From positions 153,672 to 217,671 of the forward strand of contig CAHIKZ030002642.1 in the NCBI GenBank assembly GCA_903632075.3: DNA of 64,000 bases, written 5' to 3'. Each line of letters begins with the position of its first letter. The stretch's first letter is position 1. Positions 44,696 through 57,000 of the stretch are shown one piece after another. This DNA comes from Acanthosepion pharaonis. Taxonomy: Eukaryota; Mollusca; Cephalopoda; Sepiida; Sepiidae. Below the pieces are notes generated by a model. The model was not told where the DNA came from and ran no database searches. It was given only the letters and a program-made list of their open reading frames with translations. Made by a program: the position numbers and the translations under genes.

Positions 44696-44850
44696 CATAT
44701 TTAGAAAGTCTCCACACTTTTCAGTATCTTTGCAGACCTCCATTTTACTGTTGTCTGGAAAAGTGTAAATTTTTACCACATTTATTCCATTGAAATTCAA
44801 GTCAACTTGCCACAGTTCTAAGTGTATTGAACATTATCATCATGTTCATT
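44696..44850 (-). repeat. Right arm of the 160-bp inverted repeat pair
   Basis: Reverse complement of 42801-42959 (see that entry). It is followed by a GC-richer tail (ggggcgtggtcataggctcc) not shared with the left arm. Confidence 0.8.
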
Positions 44851-44909
44851 ATGACTGGGGCGTGGTCATAGGCTCCCTTTGCAGCTGAGCACCTGGCCAG
44901 TTTTTTCTT

Positions 44910-44960
44910 TTGTTTTATTCATTTCACACCAAGCAAGGTGATAATGCTACTAGAATGCTG
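44910..44960 (-). repeat. Jockey-like LINE 3' terminal scrap (minus)
   Basis: The minus strand reads tagtagcattatcaccttgc followed by ttggtgtgaaatg, matching the LINE 3' ends at 17.68, 34.5 and 35.8 kb. Only the last few dozen bases are present, immediately before the solo LTR. Confidence 0.5.
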
Positions 44961-44986
44961 GTGGTTACAGGGAGTGAAAGTGAAAG

Positions 44987-45363
44987 TGTTATGGTCCGAT
45001 TCCTTGTACCACGGTGATAGTCCAAGGTAGAACCAATAAAGAAGAACTCAAACACGGATGTGGAATAACACAGATATATTACAAACAGGAATATATACAG
45101 AGAAGTAGAAATGTTAGTATGAACAATCAGGTTTAGTAGAGAGAACAATGTAGTCTCGACCAGTATCACTATTCCAATGTCTTGCTGTAATTGTCTGAAC
45201 GCGACTCTGTTTCAGACTGCCTCTGACTCGATTGACTGACTCGCTCGCTCTGACTGACTCCTGATGGACTTCACTCCAAACTTCAGACTGAACTCCCTTG
45301 AGGCACAGTATTTATTACGTATGGAATAGTCCACTATGTTATTACGGGTAAGGTCCTATAACA
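44987..45363. mobile_element. Solo LTR (377 bp)
   Basis: It starts TGTTATGGTCC and ends GGTCCTATAACA, giving imperfect terminal inverted repeats with the canonical TG...CA. The flanks are gaaag on both sides. The match extends to 11 bp (gaaagtgaaag), partly because the site is a short purine repeat. The interior is unique and has AATAAA-type signals on both strands. This is the structure left by LTR-LTR recombination of an LTR retrotransposon; no internal region remains. The transcriptional strand is unclear, though features on the minus strand look slightly better. Confidence 0.75.
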
Positions 45364-45608
45364 GAAAGTGAAAGAGAAGTTGAACACTGAGAATGGGGAG
45401 GATTGAGGAAAAAAGATATAGGGTTCAAGAAGACAGAACATGATGATTGATGTTGCATTTAAATCAAATCTTTCTGCCTATTCTTATATTCATATCACAG
45501 GTTACATTCAGAAACCCTTGACCTTGAATAGCTCTTAAGATTTGTATTGGGTTAACTTTAGAAGAAAAAATTATCTAAAACAGCTTCTGGCTTATATATA
45601 TTTATACC

Positions 45609-45735
45609 ATTAGTGTGCATGGGAAAATCACAGATAATTACAGAATTCTCAGTGGACCAACTTTCTTACCCAATATCATATATGTGTTATACTCTTGAAT
45701 TTGTTTTCTTCACTTATTCTATAACTAAAATTCAT
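45609..45735 (+). repeat. Dispersed repeat 'attagtgtgcatgggmaaatc', copy 1
   Basis: Shares attagtgtgcatggg, agtggaccaactttcttacc, caatat...atactcttgaatttgttttc with copies at 60751-60850 and 61330-61640. Family unknown. Confidence 0.7.
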
Positions 45736-46186
45736 TTGACCAAGTTTTGCCTATCTTGATCTTCATAAATATACTTATACTGTGCTATGACTAATAACTC
45801 ATCTGAAATTCTTTGATTTCAAACTGAACCTTTTATTTAATCTTATTTTATTAACAACAAAGATGAGGTAATGTAAATATGTAAATGATATTGTCTTTTA
45901 TATTTGATTAATTGTTTTTATACCTTTAGCTAAGACCTAGTAGTTATCCAAGTTTTGACTTCTTTGCAATTTCATCCAGTGACCTCTGCACAAACAGCAC
46001 ACTTGAAACTTTTGTCCAAGGGTGTTATATAGGAATAAAGTGTCATTGCTGACACTGGAGTTTGAACACAGATCAACAGAGAACAAACACAGGTGATCCT
46101 ATTTTGAATAAGTGGATCACATGATGGTAAAGGAATTGTATATATGGAAATTAGCATGGCGTCTAATGGATCACTATCCGGATTAC
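45736..46186. other. Unclassified sequence
   Basis: Nothing recognised. Confidence 0.35.
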
Positions 46187-46646
46187 TTCGGTAGTGTGCT
46201 TGTCAAACTCTCTGCCTCTGTGTAGAGAGGAACCCAGACAAGGCTATGCCAAAGGGCAGAGTCTCATCAGGGGTGGTAGACAGCTACCCAACCTCATTTT
46301 TAGGGGGTCTACGGGAAATTTTTGCCCAAGCTTATGGGCTCGGGTACCCCACAATAAACTCGGCTTTGTGCCACATCCGACCGTGTGGAGTGTTTAGTGA
46401 ATATCTCACTATACGGAATACTTCGGTAGTGTGCCTCTGTGTAGAGAAGAACTCAGACAAGGCAATGCCAAAGGGCAGAGTCTCATCTGGGGTGGTAGAC
46501 AGCTACCCAACCCCGTTTTTAGGGGGTCTACAGGAAATTTTTGCCCGAGCCTACGCGGTTGGATATCCCACAATAAACTTGGCTTTGTGCCACATCCAAC
46601 CACGTATGGCAGTTAGTGAATATCATCACTATACAGATTACTATTT
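46187..46646. repeat. Two-copy tandem repeat, about 235 bp, GC-richer
   Basis: Unit 1 begins ttcggtagtgtgc at 46187 and unit 2 at 46422. They share gtagagaggaac(c)cagacaag, gccaaagggcagagtctcat, ggtggtagacagctacccaa, tttttagggggtctac and cacaataaactcggctttgt. Both units keep one long plus-strand frame open, and the period is not a multiple of three. The units look like a structured or transcribed repeat rather than a protein gene. Family unknown to me; an AATAAA is present in each. Confidence 0.8.
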
Positions 46647-47156
46647 GGTGGTTACTATTCGAGCAAGTATTATCGAGCAAGGACTATTAGTGCAAGGGTT
46701 ATTCAAAGGCATCTGACACCAGTATTGTTCAACGGCATTACTATAGTTGTATCTGTGATTACAGAGTCTCTACTACAATGAGCATTATGAAAGTGACTAC
46801 AATGTTGATATTACAAAAGTGGCAATGAGTGTACGTTGACATCACAAAAAAGGCAAAAAGAAATATTTTTAACTTTAAAAGAAAAAATCATTTTGATAAA
46901 AGAATAAAATTTAAATAAATGGCCAAATTATAATTTGGATCTTTTTTTTTTTAAAAATCAGAATTATATGATTCTGAATAAAAGAGAATTGGGATCATTG
47001 TAAAGAAACAGTTAGAAATGATATGCAAGGCTGTCCATATAGTCTGTTTACAATTTAAAGAATTTATTACAAAAGTAATACATGTGGAAATTCTTACAAA
47101 ATAAGAAATAGATATTGAAGTTTTTTGACTAATTTAATACACCACTATATGGGCAC
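46647..47156. other. Unclassified sequence
   Basis: AT-rich with a short T run near 46943. Nothing recognised. Confidence 0.35.
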
Positions 47157-47430
47157 CATTAATTGCATGAAGAACATTCCGTCCTGGGTATGACGATAAA
47201 CTACATCTGCTTCCTGGTTAAGATGATAAACTACATCCACATCCTGGGTAAGATGATAAACTGCATCCAACATCAAGGCCTTTGATCAGGAGGCTTCAAG
47301 GAGCATGGAACCATCTATTAATTGCTGGTGTTCCTAGGTCCATCCTGACCTGGGGTGGTAGCACCTGTTAGGGGGTCCCAAATATGGGCAAATAGTTGAC
47401 ACCAAACTAGGGTCAAAACACTATGAAAGT
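47157..47430 (-). repeat. Unclassified interspersed repeat, copy 2 (minus)
   Basis: Reverse-orientation copy of 6957-7215: cctggggtggtagcacctgt, gggtcccaaatatgggcaaa, tgacaccaaactagggtcaa. It includes a three-unit minisatellite absent from copy 1 (47190-47278). Confidence 0.75.
47190..47278. repeat. Three tandem units of about 30 bp inside the repeat
   Basis: Units: tcctgggtatgacgataaac..., tcctggttaagatgataaac..., tcctgggtaagatgataaac.... Copy 1 at 7.2 kb has a single unit. Confidence 0.85.
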
Positions 47431-47549
47431 GTAAAAATAAATTTTAATACCAGCAATACATTTTTAAAGAAAATAAATATTAACAGCAATGCATTTTTGA
47501 AAAAAATATTACCAGCAATAAAAATAGTGTCGGCATTAAATAACCCACT

Positions 47550-48002
47550 GAGGTTGATATACTGTAAAACAAAACATAGCGAACCAATCCAAATGAAGCA
47601 CATCAAGATGGTACTTGATTTTTTGCTATGTTCACTGTAGCATAGCCTCATCAATCATTTATCATTTGACTCAAGTGCCTGTATGAGTTGCACTTTACGC
47701 TTTGTAAACATACAATCACAAGTTTTTGTGTAGGACTATTTTTACTGTTATATATGTCACCTGTAAATGTCCGGCAGCAGTACGGATGGACATTGTACGA
47801 GAATGCTGAAAGGCTTGTTTTACACAATGTTTTCCTCAGATGTTCTTGGTTGTTCACTCCTCCCTTTATCCAACACTGTTTTTGTCTCCATAAATTTCTT
47901 GTGCCATACATGAATTGACAGATGTGCCAGTGGATCACTTTCATACTTAGTTCTGTAGTTTTGTTTAGTCAGCGTAGATTTTTTTAATAAACCATGACAC
48001 AC
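47550..48002 (-). pseudogene. Mariner-like transposase N-terminal HTH region (DUF4817-type, minus)
   Basis: The minus strand reads HLSIHVWHKKFMETKTVLDK, GRSEQPRTSEENIVQ, then after a frame change FQHS / SIRTAAGHLQ and later YKVQLIQALES-like and ND pieces. The order W..KF.E...V.D..RSG.P.TSEE, F..S...S.R.A..L, and Y..QL.Q.L...D is that of the HTH N-terminal region of mariner-type transposases with a DUF4817-like domain. Downstream DDE blocks are not readable. It abuts the satellite array that begins at 48048. Confidence 0.65.
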
Positions 48003-48047
48003 ATTGTGTCTTTTATGTAGAGTAGCCTTTTTTTACAGGTTCATTTA

Positions 48048-51000
48048 GCAGTACCTCTTTCATCATCAGGAGACCTGAAATACACAAATGCAATGTGGTT
48101 AAAAACTTTGATAACTACTGAGTACATAGAATAAATTTGAATTACTGATAAATATAGCTAGACATCCGATTGAATTCGATCCCGGCTTGAAGGAATCGGA
48201 TGTCTAGCCATCTTTATCAAGTACCTCTTTCATCATTAGGAGACCTGAAATACAGAAATGCAATGTAATATAAAAAACTTTGATAACTACTGAAACATAG
48301 AATAAATCTGAATTACTGATAAATATAGCTAGACATCCGATTGAGTTCGATCCAGGCTTGAAGGAATCGGATGTCTAACCATCTTTATCAGTACCTCTTT
48401 CATCATTAGGAGACCTGAAAAATACAAATGCAACGTAATTAAAAACTTTGATAACTACTGAAAACATAGTATAAATCTAAATTGATAAATATAGCTAGAT
48501 TGAGTTTGGATCCCGGCTTGAAGGAATCGGATGTTGAATTCGATCCTCTTTCATCATTAGGAGAAGGAATCAGAAATGCAACGTAATTGAAACTTTGATA
48601 ACTACTGAAAACATAGTATAAATTAAATGATAAATATAGGTAGACATCCGATTGAGTTCGATCCTGGGTTGAAGGAATCGGATGTCTAACCATCTTTATC
48701 ACCTCTTTCATCATTAGGAGACCTGAAATACAGAAATGCAATGTAATTGAAAACTTTGATAACTACTGAAAACATAGTATAAATCTAAATTACTGATAAA
48801 TATTGCTAGACATCCGATTGAATTCGATCCCGGCTTGAAGGAATCGGATGTCAAATAAAACCATCTTTATCAGTACCTCTTTCATCATTAGGAGACCTGA
48901 AATACAGAAATGCAACGTAATTGAAACTTTGATAACTACTGAAAACATAGTATAAATCTAAATTACTGATAAATATAGCTAGACATCCGATTGAGTTCGA
49001 TCCAGGCTTGAAGGAATCGGATGTCTCCAACCATCTTTATCAGTACCTTTCATCATTTCATCATTGAAAGGAAACCTGAAATACAGATAAAATGCAGACA
49101 TGATTGAATTGAAAAACTAACCAACTTTGATAACTATCATTAGGAGACCTGAAGTACAGAAATGCAAGTAATGAAACTTGATAAAAAAACTGATAAATTA
49201 CTGATAATAGCTAGACATCCGATTGAGTTCGATCCCGGCTTGAAGGAATCGGATGTCTAACCATCTTTATCAGTACCTCTTTCATCATTAGGAGACCTGA
49301 AATACAGAAATGCAACGTAATTGAAACTTTAATAACTACTGAGAAAACATAGAATAAATCTAAATTACTGATAAATATAGCTAGACATCCGATTGAGTTC
49401 GATCCCGGGTTGAAGGAATCGGATGTTCAACCATCTTTATCAGTACCTCTTTTCATCATTAGGAGACCTGAAATACAGAAATGCAACGTAATTGAAACTT
49501 TGATAACTACAGAAAACATAGTATAAATCTAAATTACTGATAAATATTGCTAGACATCCGATTGAGTTCGATCCCGGCTTGAAGGAATCGGATGTCTAAC
49601 CATCTTTATCAGTACCTCTTTCATCATTAGGAGACCTGAAATACAGAAATGCAATGTAATTAAAACTTTGATAACTACTGAAAACATAGTATAAATCTAA
49701 ATACTGATAAATATAGCTAGACATCCGATTGAGTTCGATCCCGGCTTGAAGGAATCGGGTGTCTAACCATCTTTATCAGTACCTCTTTCATCATTAGGAG
49801 ACCTGAAATACAGAAATGCAACGTAATTGAAACTTTGATAACTACTGAAAACATAGTATAAATCTAAATTACTGATAAATATTGCTAGACATCCGATTGA
49901 ATTCGATCCAGGCTTGAAGGAATCGGATGTCTAACCATCTTTATCAGTACCTCTTTCATCATTAGGAGACCTGAAATACAGAAATGCAATGTAATTAAAA
50001 ACTTTAATAACTATTGAAAACATAGTATAAATCTAAATTACTGATAAATATTGCTAGACATCCGATTGAGTTCGATCCCGGCTTGAAGGAATCGGGATGT
50101 CTAACCATCTTTATCAGTACCTCTTTCATCATTAGGAGACCTGAAATACAGAAATGCAACGTAATTGAAACTTTGATAACTACTGAAAACATAGTATAAA
50201 TCTAAATTACTGATAAATATAGCTAGACATCCGATTGAGTTCGATCCCGGGTTGAAGGAATCGGATGTTAACCATCTTTATCAGTACCTCTTTCATCATT
50301 AGGAGACCTGAAATACAGAAATGCAAACGTAATTGAAACTTTAATAATTCTAAAACTGATAAATATAGCTAGACATCCGATTGAGTTCGAACCTGGGTTG
50401 AAGGAATTCAACCATCATTATCAGTACCCTTTCATCATTATTAGACCTGAAATACAGAAATGCAACGTAATTGAAACTTTGATAACTACTGAAAACATAG
50501 TATAAATCTAAATTACTGATAAATATTGCTAGACATCCGATTGAATTCGATCCCGGCTTGAAGGAATCGGATGTCTAACCATCTTTATCAGTACCCTTTC
50601 ATCATTAGGAGACCTGAAATACAGAAATGCAACGTAATTGAAACTTTGATAACTACTGAAAACATAGTATAAATCTAAATTACTGATAAATATAGCTAGA
50701 CATCCGATTGAATTCGATCCCGGCTTGAAGGAATCGGATGTCTAACCATCTTTATCAGTACCTCTTTCATCATTAGGAGACCTGAAATACAGAAATGCAA
50801 CGTAATTGAAACTTTGATAACTACTGAAAACATAGTATAAATCTAAATTACTGATAAATATAGCTAGACATCCGATTGAGTTCGATCCCGGGTTGAAGGA
50901 ATCGGATGTCTAACCATCTTTATCAGTACCTCTTTCATCATTAGGAGACCTGAAATACAGAAATGCAACGTAATTGAAACTTTGATAACTACTGAGAACA

Positions 51001-54000
51001 TAGTATAAATCTAAATTACTGATAAATATTGCTAGACATCCGATTGAGTTCGATCCCGGCTTGAAGGAATCGGATGTCTAACCATCTTTATCAGTACCTC
51101 TTTTCATCATTAGGAGACCTGAAATACAGAAATGCAACGTAATTGAAACTTTGATAACTACTGAAAACATAGTATAAATCTAAATTACTGATAAATATTG
51201 CTAGACATCCGATTGAGTTCGATCCCGGCTTGAAGGAATCGGATGTCTAACCATCTTTATCAGTACCTCTTTCATCATTAGGAGACCTGAAATACAGAAA
51301 TGCAACTTTAATTGAAACTTTAATAACTACTGAAAACATAGTATAAATCTAAATTACTGATAAATATAGCTAGACATCAAGATTGAGTTCGATCCTGAAA
51401 ACATAGTATAATTTGAAGGAATCGGATGTCTAACCATCTTTATCAGTAACTCTAATTCATCATTAGGAGACCTGAAATACAGAAATGCAACGTAATTGAA
51501 ACTTTGATAACTACTGAGAAAACATAGTATAAATCTAAATTACTGATAAATATTGCTAGACATCCGATTGAATTCGATCCCGGTTGAAGAATCGGATGTC
51601 TAACCATCTTTATCAGTACCTCTTTCATCATTAGAGACCTGAAATACAGAAATGCAACGTAATTGAAACTTTGATAACTACTGAAAACATAGTATAAATC
51701 TAAATTACTGATAAATATAGATTGAACATCCCAGATTGAGTTCAAACCATCATGAAGAATCGGATGTCTAAATTATCAGTGATAATTATGAAATAGAAAT
51801 GCAGACATGGAAATTGAAACTTTGATAACTACTTAAAACATAGTATAAAAGGAATCGGACATTGTCTAACCATCTTTATCAGTACCTCTTTCATCATTAG
51901 GAGACCTGAAATACAGAAATGCAACGTAATTGAAACTTTGATAACTACTGAAAACATAGTATAAATCTAAATTACTGATAAATATAGCTAGACATCCGAT
52001 TGAGTTCGATCCCGGGTTGAAGGAATCGGATGTCTAACCATCTTTATCAGTACCTCTTTCATCATTAGGAGACCTGAAATACAGAAATGCAACGTAATTG
52101 AAACTTTGATAACTACTGAAACATAGTATAAATCTAAATTACTGATAAATATTGCTAGACATCCGATTGAATTCGATCCCAATTCCTTTTGAAGGAATCG
52201 GATGTTCAACCATCTTTATCAGTACCTCTTTCATCATTAGGAGACCTGAAATACAGAAAATGCAAACGTAATTGAAACTTTGATAACTACTTGAAAGAAC
52301 ATAGTATAAATCTAAATTACTGATAAATATTGCTAGACATCCGATTGAATTCGATCCAGGCTTGAAGGAATCGGATGTCTAACCATCTTTATCAGTACCT
52401 CTTTCATCATTAGGAGACCTGAAATACAGAAATGCAACGTAATTGAAACTTTGATAACTACTGAAAACATAGTATAAATCTAAATTACTGATAAATATTG
52501 CTAGACATCCGATTGAAGTTCGATCCCGGCTTGAAGGAATCGGATGTCTAACCATCTTTATCAGTACCTCTTTCATCATTAGGAGACCTGAAATACAGAA
52601 ATGCAACGTAATTGAAACTTTAATAACTACTGAAAACATAGTATAAATCTAAATTACTGATAAATATAGCTAGACATCCGATTGAATTCGATCCCGGCTT
52701 GAAGGAATCGGATGTCTAACCATCTTTATCAGTACCTCTTTCATCATTAGGAGACCTGAAATACAGAAATGCAAAACGTAATTGAAACTTTGATAACTAC
52801 TGAAACATAGTATAAATCTAAATTACTGATAAATAAGCTAGACATCCGATTGAATTCGATCCAGGCTTGAAGGAATCGGATGTTAACCATCTTTATCAAC
52901 CTCTTTCATCATTAGGAGACCTGAAATACAGAAATGCAACGTAATTGAAACTTTGATAACTACAGAGAAAACATAGTATAAATCTAAATTACTGATAAAT
53001 ATTGCTAGACATCCGATTGAATTCGATCCAGGCTTGAAGGAATCGGATCAAACCTAACCATCTTTTATCAGTACCTCTTTCATCATTAGGAGACCTGAAA
53101 TACAGAAATGCAACGATAAATTGAAACTTTGATAACTACAGAGGAAACATAGTATAAATCTAAATTACTGATAAATATTGCTAAACATCCGATTGAGTTC
53201 GATCCTGAAAACTAGAAGGAATCGGATATAGCTAGACATCCGATTGAGTTCGATCCATCTTTATCAGTCAACCCTCTTTCATCATTAGGAGACCTGAAAT
53301 ACAGAAATGCAACGTAATTGAAAACTTTGATAACTACTGAAAACATAGTATAAATCTAAATTACTGATAAATATTGCTAGACATCCGATTGAGTTCGATC
53401 CTGGCTTGAAGGAATCGGATGTCTAACCATCTTATCAGTAAGGAATCATTAGGAGACCTGAAATACAGAAATGCAACAATAATTTGAAACTTTGATAATC
53501 TGAAAACATAGTATAAACCTAAATTTCTGATAAATATAGCTAGACATCCGATTGAGTTCGAAGGGTTGAAGGAATCGGATGTCCAACCATCAATCAGTAC
53601 CTCTTTCATCATTGAAAGACCTGAAAACAGAAATAAAACTAAATTGAAACTTTGATAAACTGAAAACATAGTAGACATCCTGATAAATATTGCTAGACAT
53701 CCGATTGAGTTGGGTTGAAGGAATCGGATGTCTAACCATCTTTATCAGTACCTTCATCATTAGGAGACCTGAAATACAGAAATGCAACGTAATTGAAACT
53801 TTGATAACTACTGAAAACATAGTATAAATCTAAATTACTGATAAATATAGCTAGACATCCGATTGAGGTTCGGAACCCAGGTTTGAAGGAATCGGATGTC
53901 TAACCATCTTTATCAGTACCTCTTTCATCATTAGGAGACCTGAAATACAGAAATGCAACGTAATTGAAACTTTAATAACTACTGAAAACATAGTATAAAT

Positions 54001-57000
54001 CTAAATTACTGATAAATATTGCTAGACATCCGATTGAGTTCGAACCCGGGTTGAAGGAATCGGATGTCTAACCATCTTTATCAGTACCTCTTTTCATCAT
54101 TAGGAGACCTGAAATACAGAAATGCAACGTAATTGAAACTTTGATAACTACAGAAAACATAGTATAAATCTAAATTACTGATAAATATAGCTAGACATCC
54201 GATTGAGTTCGATCCGGTTTGAAGGAATCGGATGTCTAACCATCTTTATCAGTACCTCTTTCATCATTAGGAGACCTGAAATACAGAAATGCAACGTAAT
54301 TGAAACTTTGATAACTACTGAAAACATAGTACAAATCTAAATTACTGATAAATATTGCTAGACATCCGATTGAGTTCGATCCCGGGTTGAAGGAATCGGA
54401 TGTCTAACCATCTTTATCAGTACCTCTTTCATCATTAGGAGACCTGAAATACAGAAATGCAACGTAATTGAAACTTTGATAACTACTGAAAACATAGTAT
54501 AAATCTAAATTACTGATAAATATTGCTAGACATCCGATTGAGTTCGATCCGGGTTGAAGGAATCGGATGTCTAACCATCTTTATCAGTACCTCTTTCATT
54601 TCATCATTAGAGACCTGAAATACAGATAAAATGCAGAACGTAATTGAAACTTTTGATAACTACTGAAAACATAGTATAAATCTAAATTACTGATAAATAT
54701 TAGCTAGACATCCGATTGAGTTCGATCCCGGCTTGAAGGAATCGGATGTCTAACCATCTTTATCAGTACCTCTTTTCATCATTAGGAGACCTGAAATACA
54801 GAAATGCAAAAACGTAATTGAAACTTTGATAACTACTGAAAACATAGTATAAATCTAAATTACTGATAAATATTGCTATACATCCGATTGTGTTCGATCA
54901 CGGCTTGAAGGAATCGGATGTCTAACCATCTTTATCAGTAACTCTTTTATCATTAGGGACCTGAAATACAGAAATGCAACTTAAATGAAACTTTAATAAC
55001 TACTAAAAACATAGTATAAATCTAAATTACTGATAAATATTGCTAGACATCCGATTGAATTCGATCCCGGCTTGAAGGAATCGGATGTCTAACCATCTTT
55101 ATCAGTAGAGACCTCTTTCATCATTAGGAGACCTGAAATACAGAAATGCAAAACGTAATTGAAACTTTAATAACTACTGAGAACATAGTATAAATATAAA
55201 TTACTGATAAATATGACAAGCTAGACATCCGATTGAGTTCGATCCCGGCTGAAAGGAATCGGATGTCTAACCATCTTTATCAGTACCTCTTTCATCATTA
55301 GGAGACCTGAAATACAGAAATGCAACGTAATTGAAACTTTGATAACTACTGAAAACATAGTATAAATTAAATTACTGATAAATATTGCTAGACATCCGAT
55401 TGAGTTCGAACCCGGGTTGAAGGAATCGGATGTCTAACCATCTTTATCAGTACCTCTTTCATCATTAGGAGACCTGAAATACAGAAATGCAACGTAATTG
55501 AAACTTTAATAACTACTGAAAACATAGTATAAATCTAAATTACTGATAAATATTGCTAGACATCCGATTGAGTTCGAACCAGGCTTGAAGGAATCGGATG
55601 TCTAACCATCTTTATCAGTACCTCTTTCATCATTAGGAGACCTGAAATACAGAAATGCAACGTAATTGAAACTTTGATAACTACTGAAAACATAGTATAA
55701 ATCTAAATTACTGATAAATATAGCTAGACATCCGATTGAATTCGATCCCTGGGTTGAAGGAATCGGATGTCTAACCATCTTTATCAGTACCTCTTCATCA
55801 TTAGGAGACCTGAAATACAGAAATTGAAACTTTGATAATTGAAACTAAATTTTGATAAATACTGAAAACATAGATTATTAAATCTAAAGGAACTGATAAA
55901 TATTGCATTAGGAGACATCCGCAACGTAATTGAAACTTTGTTGAAAACGATTAAATTACTGCTAAATATTGTTAGACAGGAATCGGATGTCTAACCATCT
56001 TTATCAGTACCTCTTTCATCATTAGGAGACCTGAAATACAGAAATGCAACGTAATTGAAACTTTGATAACTACTGAAAACATAGTATAAATCTAAATTAC
56101 TGATAAATATTGCTAGACATCCGATTGGGTTCGATCCCGGCCTTGAAGGAATCGGATGTCTAACCATCTTTATCAGTACCTCTTTCATCATTAGGAGACC
56201 TGAAATACAGAAATGCAACGTAATTGAAACTTTGATAACTACTGAAAACATAGTATAAATCTAAATTACTGATAAACATTGCTAGACATCCGATTGAGTT
56301 CGATCCGGGTTGAAGGAATCGGATGTCTAACCATCTTTATCAGTACCTCTTTCATCATTAGGAGACCTGAAATACAGAAATGCAACGTAATTGAAACTTT
56401 GATAACTACTGAAAACATAGTATAAATCTAAATTACTGATAAATAATAGACATAGGCATCCGATTGAGGTTTCGATCCCGGGTTGAAGGAATCGGATGTC
56501 TAACCATCTTTATCAGTACACTCTTTTCATCATTAGGAGACCTGAAATACAGAAATGCAACGTAATTGAAACTTTGATAACGGAAAACATAGTATAAATT
56601 AAAAATTACTGATAAATATTTAGACATCAAGATTCGAACCCAGGTTTTAAAGGAATCGGATGTCTAACCATCTTTATCAGTAACCTCTTTCATCATTAGG
56701 AGACCTGAAAACAGAAATGCAACGTAATTGAAACTTTGATAACTACTGAAAACATAGTATAAATCTAAATTACTGATAAATATAGCTAGACATCCGATTG
56801 AGTTCGAACCCGGTTGAAGGAATCGGATGTCTAACCATCTTTATCAGTACCTCTTTCATCATTAGAAGACCTGAAATACAGAAATGCAACGTAATTGAAA
56901 CTTTGATAACTACTGAAAACATAGTATAAATCTAAATTACTCATAAATATTGCTAGACATCCGATTGAGTTCGATCCCGGCTTAAAGGAATCGGATGTCT

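Noticed and set aside
52379..56251. Repeated 80-105-codon minus-strand frames in the satellite
   Set aside because: The 168-bp period is divisible by three, so one frame stays open by repetition. The peptides change with every indel and have no family.
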